Source: Membranipora membranacea
Taxonomy: Eukaryota; Bryozoa; Gymnolaemata; Cheilostomatida; Membraniporidae
Length of the DNA stretch: 64,000 nucleotides
Assembly: GCA_914767715.1 (NCBI GenBank)
Contig: OU612067.1
Span: 21,614,162-21,678,161, forward strand
Direction of reading: 5' to 3'
Both the position numbers and the translations under genes were made by a program. The stretch's first letter is position 1, and every line of letters starts with the position of its first letter. Under the pieces are notes generated by a model that saw only the letters and a list, made by a program, of their open reading frames with translations, was not told the DNA's origin and ran no database searches. Shown piece after piece: positions 59,094 to 64,000 of the stretch.

Positions 59094-61047
59094 TCATTCC
59101 CAGTACATCTTTAGATACGCTAGTCGCCGATGGTGTTTTTTAGCGTCTCTGGTGCTCAGTAGCTTAGCAGTGTTTGATCCTATGGTGCTTTTAATGTGAA
59201 CATCTGGAAGCTTGATTGGAGCACCGCCAAAACTCTGATGCCATTTGACTTGTCTGTTTCTTGGTATGTCAAACTCGTAACATCCGGCTCTATAAAAAAT
59301 AAACCAAAATTAGTTACATTACTGTCAATGATAACTGCTCACATTGGTGGAGTTTCTGTCTTTCGGCATACAATTGGACAAATCCTAGACAATCAAACTA
59401 TAACCTAACTGCCTCTGAGACCAATGTGACGTAGTTCGTAACAAAGACAGTTAAAAAAAAATTGTGGGATGAGGTAGCGGTCTGAAGTCTCCCATACACC
59501 AATTATAGAGGGGATTTGCAGGGATGTTTTGGCAATTAACTAAACGAGCACATCGATCAACCAAAAGGCTGACTAACAGAACAGCAAACATACCCTGGAG
59601 TTGCCTCCTCAATATCTCGCTTTGTGACAGGGAATCTTTCTGACGCATAGTTGAATGGCTTGTATGCTCCTTCAAACTCTCGTGGATCTGTACATTTTGT
59701 CTGATAACAATCGGGTGCTGGTGTCTCCTCTATAAACTCTTTTCTGAATCTGGATAAGGTGACAGAAACGGTATGTGTAATATTTCAATTGATTTCACCG
59801 AGGCTTTGTAGAGTGATCACATGACAAAAAAAGGCTGATAATCAGTGGTTCCTCATTCACATTAAGCTGAGGTGTATCTGATTTTACACCATTGGTTCGC
59901 GGAACCAATCTTCAGCCGAGAACAGCTTTTCAAGTTACAGCTCATCAACCATCTCTTTTTTCCCCTTTTTCACCCATGTAACTATCCAGCTCAATTTACC
60001 AACTGATCTAATATCTTTATTTCACACTAATCGTTGAATGAAATCTATTTATCAGTTTTCCTCCAATCAATGCGATCACAGAGGAAGGACATTTGTCCTT
60101 TTCAATGATCAATGCTTCCATTCATCACAATACTATTAGGTATATTTTGGTTTTCAAACAATGAATAATCGACTGATTGATCACATAATTTTCCGCTATA
60201 ATTTATATGAAAGAATTCTTTCCTTTTCATATTTCTGCTATGTTGGCGAGAGAGTTTGCAACTTGCTCATGCAAAAGACTCAGTTTATTGACTATCTGGA
60301 CATACGTTCAACTCGTTTTTGATAATCGTATACACATCTTTACCTTGGGCCTGTCCTTGCTCCCATGGTGTATCCTTTATTGCTGGTCAGATAGTGATCG
60401 GCTAGATACTGGAAGTTTGTCTGACCTTCATTCTCATAAGCTCCTGGTCCTGTATTGGGCTGGCCTCTGATAGGTTTGATCTCATTACCAAACCTTGTCG
60501 GTGGCATCGTCATCGGGAATATCGGTCGAGACTCAGTTGTCCCAAAGGACACATTGTTTGGTTTCTCTATAAGATAAAAACCAAACAAATATGATTAAAG
60601 TGAAATTTTTCTGGGCTATAGTGCCTCAAAATATCTGAGCACTAGGCGCAATTTGTCTGAGGATACAACAATAAACCTTTCTTACCTCTCTTACATTTGG
60701 TCTCCCTCCCCCAACCAAACAAAGCTTGTCAAGACAGGCTAACTCTTCATACTCTACTCTATAACATTGCAGTTTCAGAAAACTAATCATGTTTAAGTTG
60801 CATTCATTTCACCTTCATACTCTGATGCAAAATTAGTAGATGGCTTTTCCTGTACGGATCGCTCAGTCTCAATAACACTAGAAGTCAGTTTATTGGTAGG
60901 AGCAGCAGTGGAGTGTCTTTTAGTAGTCCTGTGCTTATTCGGAGAGTATCTGGCATACTTATTGTATCTTAGAGTAATGTGGCTGCTAATTTCAGGTGCT
61001 ATTGATATCCGTGAATTTCGTGACGAGGTTGAGTTGGAAAACATCAT
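59094..61047 (-). CDS. CIMAP3: Pitchfork / ciliary microtubule-associated protein 3
   Basis: Four exons in phase: 60813-61047, 60344-60566, 59594-59749 and 59094-59289 (TGA), giving 269 residues with the ATG at 61047; human PIFO is 191. The match starts at exon 2: NVSFGTTESRPIFPM, then RFGNEIKPIRGQPNTGPGAY and KGYTMGARTGPR, the Pro-Gly-rich repeat style of sperm-tail/ciliary proteins. TPAPDCYQ and ATPGAGCYEF follow, and the end KKHHRRLAYLKMYW matches the human C-terminus. Pitchfork works at the basal body during cilium disassembly, activating Aurora A in vertebrates. The N-terminal exon (78 residues, basic and Ser-rich) is not conserved and its start is uncertain; an acceptor lies just before the ATG, so the exon could continue from upstream. 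Confidence 0.85.
60700..60742. mobile_element. Half copy of the TAGCCTGTCTTGACAAGC MITE
   Basis: CCCTCCCCCAACCAAACAAAGC followed by TTGTCAAGACAGGCTAA equals the right half of the element at 52047-52145. It lies in the first pitchfork intron. Confidence 0.7.
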
Positions 61048-61626
61048 AGCAAATTTCTATATTGTTGAAAAAACTTTTGCCAACTTAAATGCTGCTCCTG
61101 CTCAAAAGGTGATGCACAACAATTGTTTCAGCAGAAGGTGACAGCTACCGTAACTTGACCTATTAACACAGTGACATTTAAACTGTGCGTCAATTAGGAA
61201 GATAACTCTTATCTAATCACTTAAACTATCTCTCGTCGGCATATTTCTTTTGTAATGAACTTACAAGAGGGGATGTATTATGGTTTGATGTGGAAGTAAA
61301 ATTAAACAATGAAGATGTGTTGAGAAGAATCAATCCCACCTTCTCTTCCCGGACATAACTTGAATGCAAGCGAGATGATGGACATTTTTTATAAGGTTCA
61401 GAGCACAAGAAAAAATCATGTAAACCTCTCTCTGTGATTATGCTCCCAACAAATCACAAGATGTTATTGGGGTAAACAGCAAGCAGTAAGTCCTTCATCC
61501 AAGGAAGACTTGTTAAAAAATTGTGATGCAGGGCAAAGCTTGGACAAGACAGAATCTTACCATTTCGTTCTTCTTAAAAATTTATTCGATCAAAGTTGGT
61601 CAATGTGTCTAGTACATGTGCATTTG

Positions 61627-61690
61627 ATTAGCTATGGGTGGGTATGACATGCTATGCTATGGGTGGGTATGACATGATATGCTATGGATG
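61627..61690. repeat. Short tandem duplication
   Basis: GCTATGGGTGGGTATGACATG is present twice in direct order, followed by a third partial GCTATGGATG. Confidence 0.8.
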
Positions 61691-61909
61691 TTAGGTAGGT
61701 AGGCGATGTCTGGGCTCTGATTGGTTGTATGGTTACACCTACTCAGCTACCAGATTTGACATACTATTTATTCAAAGAGGACATCAAGATTTTCTGATAT
61801 CATATGAAATATACATGACACTGTCCCATGGCTTAGTCTCAGTCATCACAACATTGTACTTTCATGTCATCCAGAATATGAAACAATTAAGTATCTGAAC
61901 GACACATAC

Positions 61910-64000
61910 CTTGAAACAGCTCCATTTCTTCGTATTGTTGTTGTGTTCTTGAGGTAGACAGTACCCTTGAACCTGGCAAAAGATTGTTGCACCACAGGGA
62001 GTTAAACAGTAATGTAAGAAGAGGCCTGCTTGGTGTTACTTGATATTGGTTTGAACAGATGAGCACTCTTTTGTGTGTATGCTGTTCCTTTTTTAGTAGT
62101 CCTGTTGCTTCTGAACTTATAATTCAGGCTGTGTTTGCAGGTAGTTTTTAGCAACAAAACTGAGTCGTTTCAAATAAGGCTGTGATTAGACAAGTGTTCC
62201 CTGTGTGGCTGATGAGAAGTAAGTGTCTTATTCTAACATCATCTTAAGAGTGCAAGATTATTTGCTTATCAGTTGCCCAGCAACTACATGAAAAGGAGGT
62301 AAGAATGTTGCAATTAAAGTGTATATCCGGTTGAATAGCTGATATAGAGTGAGAGGACAACTTTAAATTACTCAGTTTAATTTCACCTAACACTCATTTG
62401 CTCAGATCTGATTTGGTAAGCAAGTAGAAAGACCTCCATGTTCTATGCTACAAATTATGACATCAGATACATAAACTATTTCATTTGCAACAATATGAAT
62501 ATGAAGTTTAACAGGTCAAAATTTAAGTTTCTAAATTCTGTCTGCTCGTATACATTTGTGCTGGCCTAAAACAATACATATTTTGCAATTTTTTATGCTT
62601 GAAGACAACAGAGAATGGGGGGGGGGGGGGCGGGGGAGGAGTATCCATTTGTTGTTTTCACATGGTCTTATTTGCTTCATGCATTGATCGGTGGTTAATA
62701 AAGTTCATAATAATAACAATAATTTTAGAAAAGGAAGGTTGTCATGTTCAAAAAGGAAAATCAGCTGCACTATATTCAAGTTACCGCACACAAAGTATAG
62801 AAATATGACAGTCGCTATACCAAAAGTGTATGACCAAGGACGAGAATCTGTAATCACAGATACAATTAAATAGGTTTCTTTCAATTACAATATTTTGAGA
62901 TGGATACCTGTATATTGAGCAACCAGCCCCGACATATGTTATCTATCGAATGATAATGAAGACTTGCCTTTGAATGTTGAATTTCCCGTGGATTTCATTA
63001 GAATTCTGTTAGGTTGGAATTTGAGATGACAAAACCATTTATTTTATAATTTATTATCATAAGACGCAATCAAATAGTATAATGATAAAATATACATATA
63101 TAATGAATATAAAAATGCAGACATTTAAATCACGTATTGTTGCGATCCTCTCTGATTTCCTTGGTATAAGTTCCCATCACCATAATGTTGAGCAAAACGG
63201 AGCTGTTAACACGTAGGTAGAGGACAGCAGAGTTATCATTATGAATCATCTAATCCTGAAACCAATACTCAGTTACACCTAGCCCAGAGCAGAAAACACA
63301 TAGACTAGTGAGGGGATACCTTCTAGTTATTAAACTTCCTGCCAAAATCTAAAATTCAGATGCTGCAAGAACCATGAAACATCGCGTAGAATGAGTAGAT
63401 TAGCGGACCTGTCAGGCCTATTCCATCTTAATAATGGTGCAATCGTAAATAAATGGAGGTGAAGCAAGCAACATAATACATTTTGCTGCAGTCTACATCG
63501 ATTGCTCCATATATATGTAAACTTGACTTTATTAGACAAGTTTCAGTTTTGTATCAATGTACATCCATAGGAACCAGCTGCTCCCCATTACTATTCAACC
63601 TGCAAACAAACAAACTAACATATAATAATATGATAATATATGATGAATTAATGAATTGTATTGTAGGTTACATTTAAAACTATGCCATCTTTTGTTTCTT
63701 TTTTAATGGCACCTTTGAAAACATATTCTTGAAAATGATATAGATGCCAATGCATTTATAAAAAGACTCCCATAATGCAACTAACTGTTGATAATTCAGG
63801 GTAACCTCAAACTGTATCTTATTGGCTATTTTTTACGGTGCAAACAGCCAATCATGCAGACTTACTAATCCTAAAAATTGTAGCATTGCTACTTACAAGG
63901 TATAATCAGCGGTTCTCTTCCTGTTGAAGTAACATGCGGTTATGACGACTCCGAGAATAGTACCTGCCACCGCTGTACACAAAGCTATAATAACGAGAGG
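61910..64000 (-). CDS. Membrane-spanning and cytoplasmic part of a single-pass membrane protein (partial)
   Basis: Exon 63897-64000 runs off the window and encodes a transmembrane helix (IIALCTAVAGTILGVVITAC) followed by FNRKR, a basic stop-transfer signal, so the protein is probably type I with its ectodomain to the right of the window. Two further exons fit by phase: 62968-63005 (entered in phase 2, leaving at a GC donor, GCAAGT) and 61910-61972, together encoding a Ser/Thr/Gln-rich tail ending QQQYEEMELFQ. The first exon's donor is GTAAGT. The last exon was not found; one possible end is just before the pitchfork ATG region. The family cannot be named without the ectodomain. The small 38-nt exon depends on accepting a non-canonical donor. 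Confidence 0.5.
62617..62630. repeat. Poly-G run
   Basis: Fourteen consecutive G followed by CGGGGGAGGAG, in an intron of the right-edge membrane protein gene. Confidence 0.9.

Overview
This window is nuclear DNA from an invertebrate animal. The evidence is: AT-rich sequence; genes split into many short exons with GT-AG (one likely GC-AG) introns whose phases agree from exon to exon; several deeply conserved animal genes; and many small fold-back transposon remnants in introns. Three motile-cilium or cilia-linked genes (CFAP73, pitchfork/CIMAP3 and, less directly, RAB18) fit a ciliated metazoan. I cannot tell sponge, cnidarian, placozoan or mollusc apart from sequence alone. No bacterial operons, CRISPR arrays or rRNA were seen. 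Gene models below were spliced by hand; exon edges were chosen where splice sites, phase and family similarity agree.

Layout. 1-4.5 kb: 3' part of an unidentified plus-strand gene, with two tandem-repeat arrays in its last intron. 6.6-10.6 kb (minus): a 1153-residue protein joining a GlnD-like nucleotidyltransferase to kinesin-light-chain-like TPRs, almost all in one 3.4-kb exon. 11.5-13.4 kb (plus): a small secreted protein of unknown family. 13.8-20.4 kb (minus): an unrecognised helical/coiled-coil protein. 22.2-24.3 kb (minus): CCDC86/Cgr1, head to head with GTF3C6 (25.5-27.6 kb, plus). 28.1-31.3 kb (minus): a NIPSNAP mitochondrial protein, head to head with CFAP73 (32.3-36.9 kb, plus). 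38.5-50.1 kb (minus): WDSUB1 (WD40 + SAM + U-box), with an intronless SLC46-type transporter (41.9-43.4 kb, plus) nested in an intron. 52.8-58.2 kb (minus): RAB18. 59.1-61.0 kb (minus): pitchfork. 61.9-64 kb (minus): 3' part of a single-pass membrane protein cut by the window edge.

The genes do not form one pathway. They are ordinary housekeeping functions (rRNA processing, Pol III transcription, mitochondria, Rab trafficking, ubiquitin ligation) plus cilium genes. Two close divergent pairs may share promoters.

The most unusual items are the nucleotidyltransferase-TPR protein, the intronless transporter nested in WDSUB1, a one-base homopolymer frameshift in the WDSUB1 U-box exon, two 214-bp MITE copies with 9-bp target duplications (Mutator-like), an almost perfectly palindromic 145-bp element with an 8-bp duplication (hAT-like), and duplicated splice-site regions on both sides of one NIPSNAP exon. 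I found no clear new multi-gene system.
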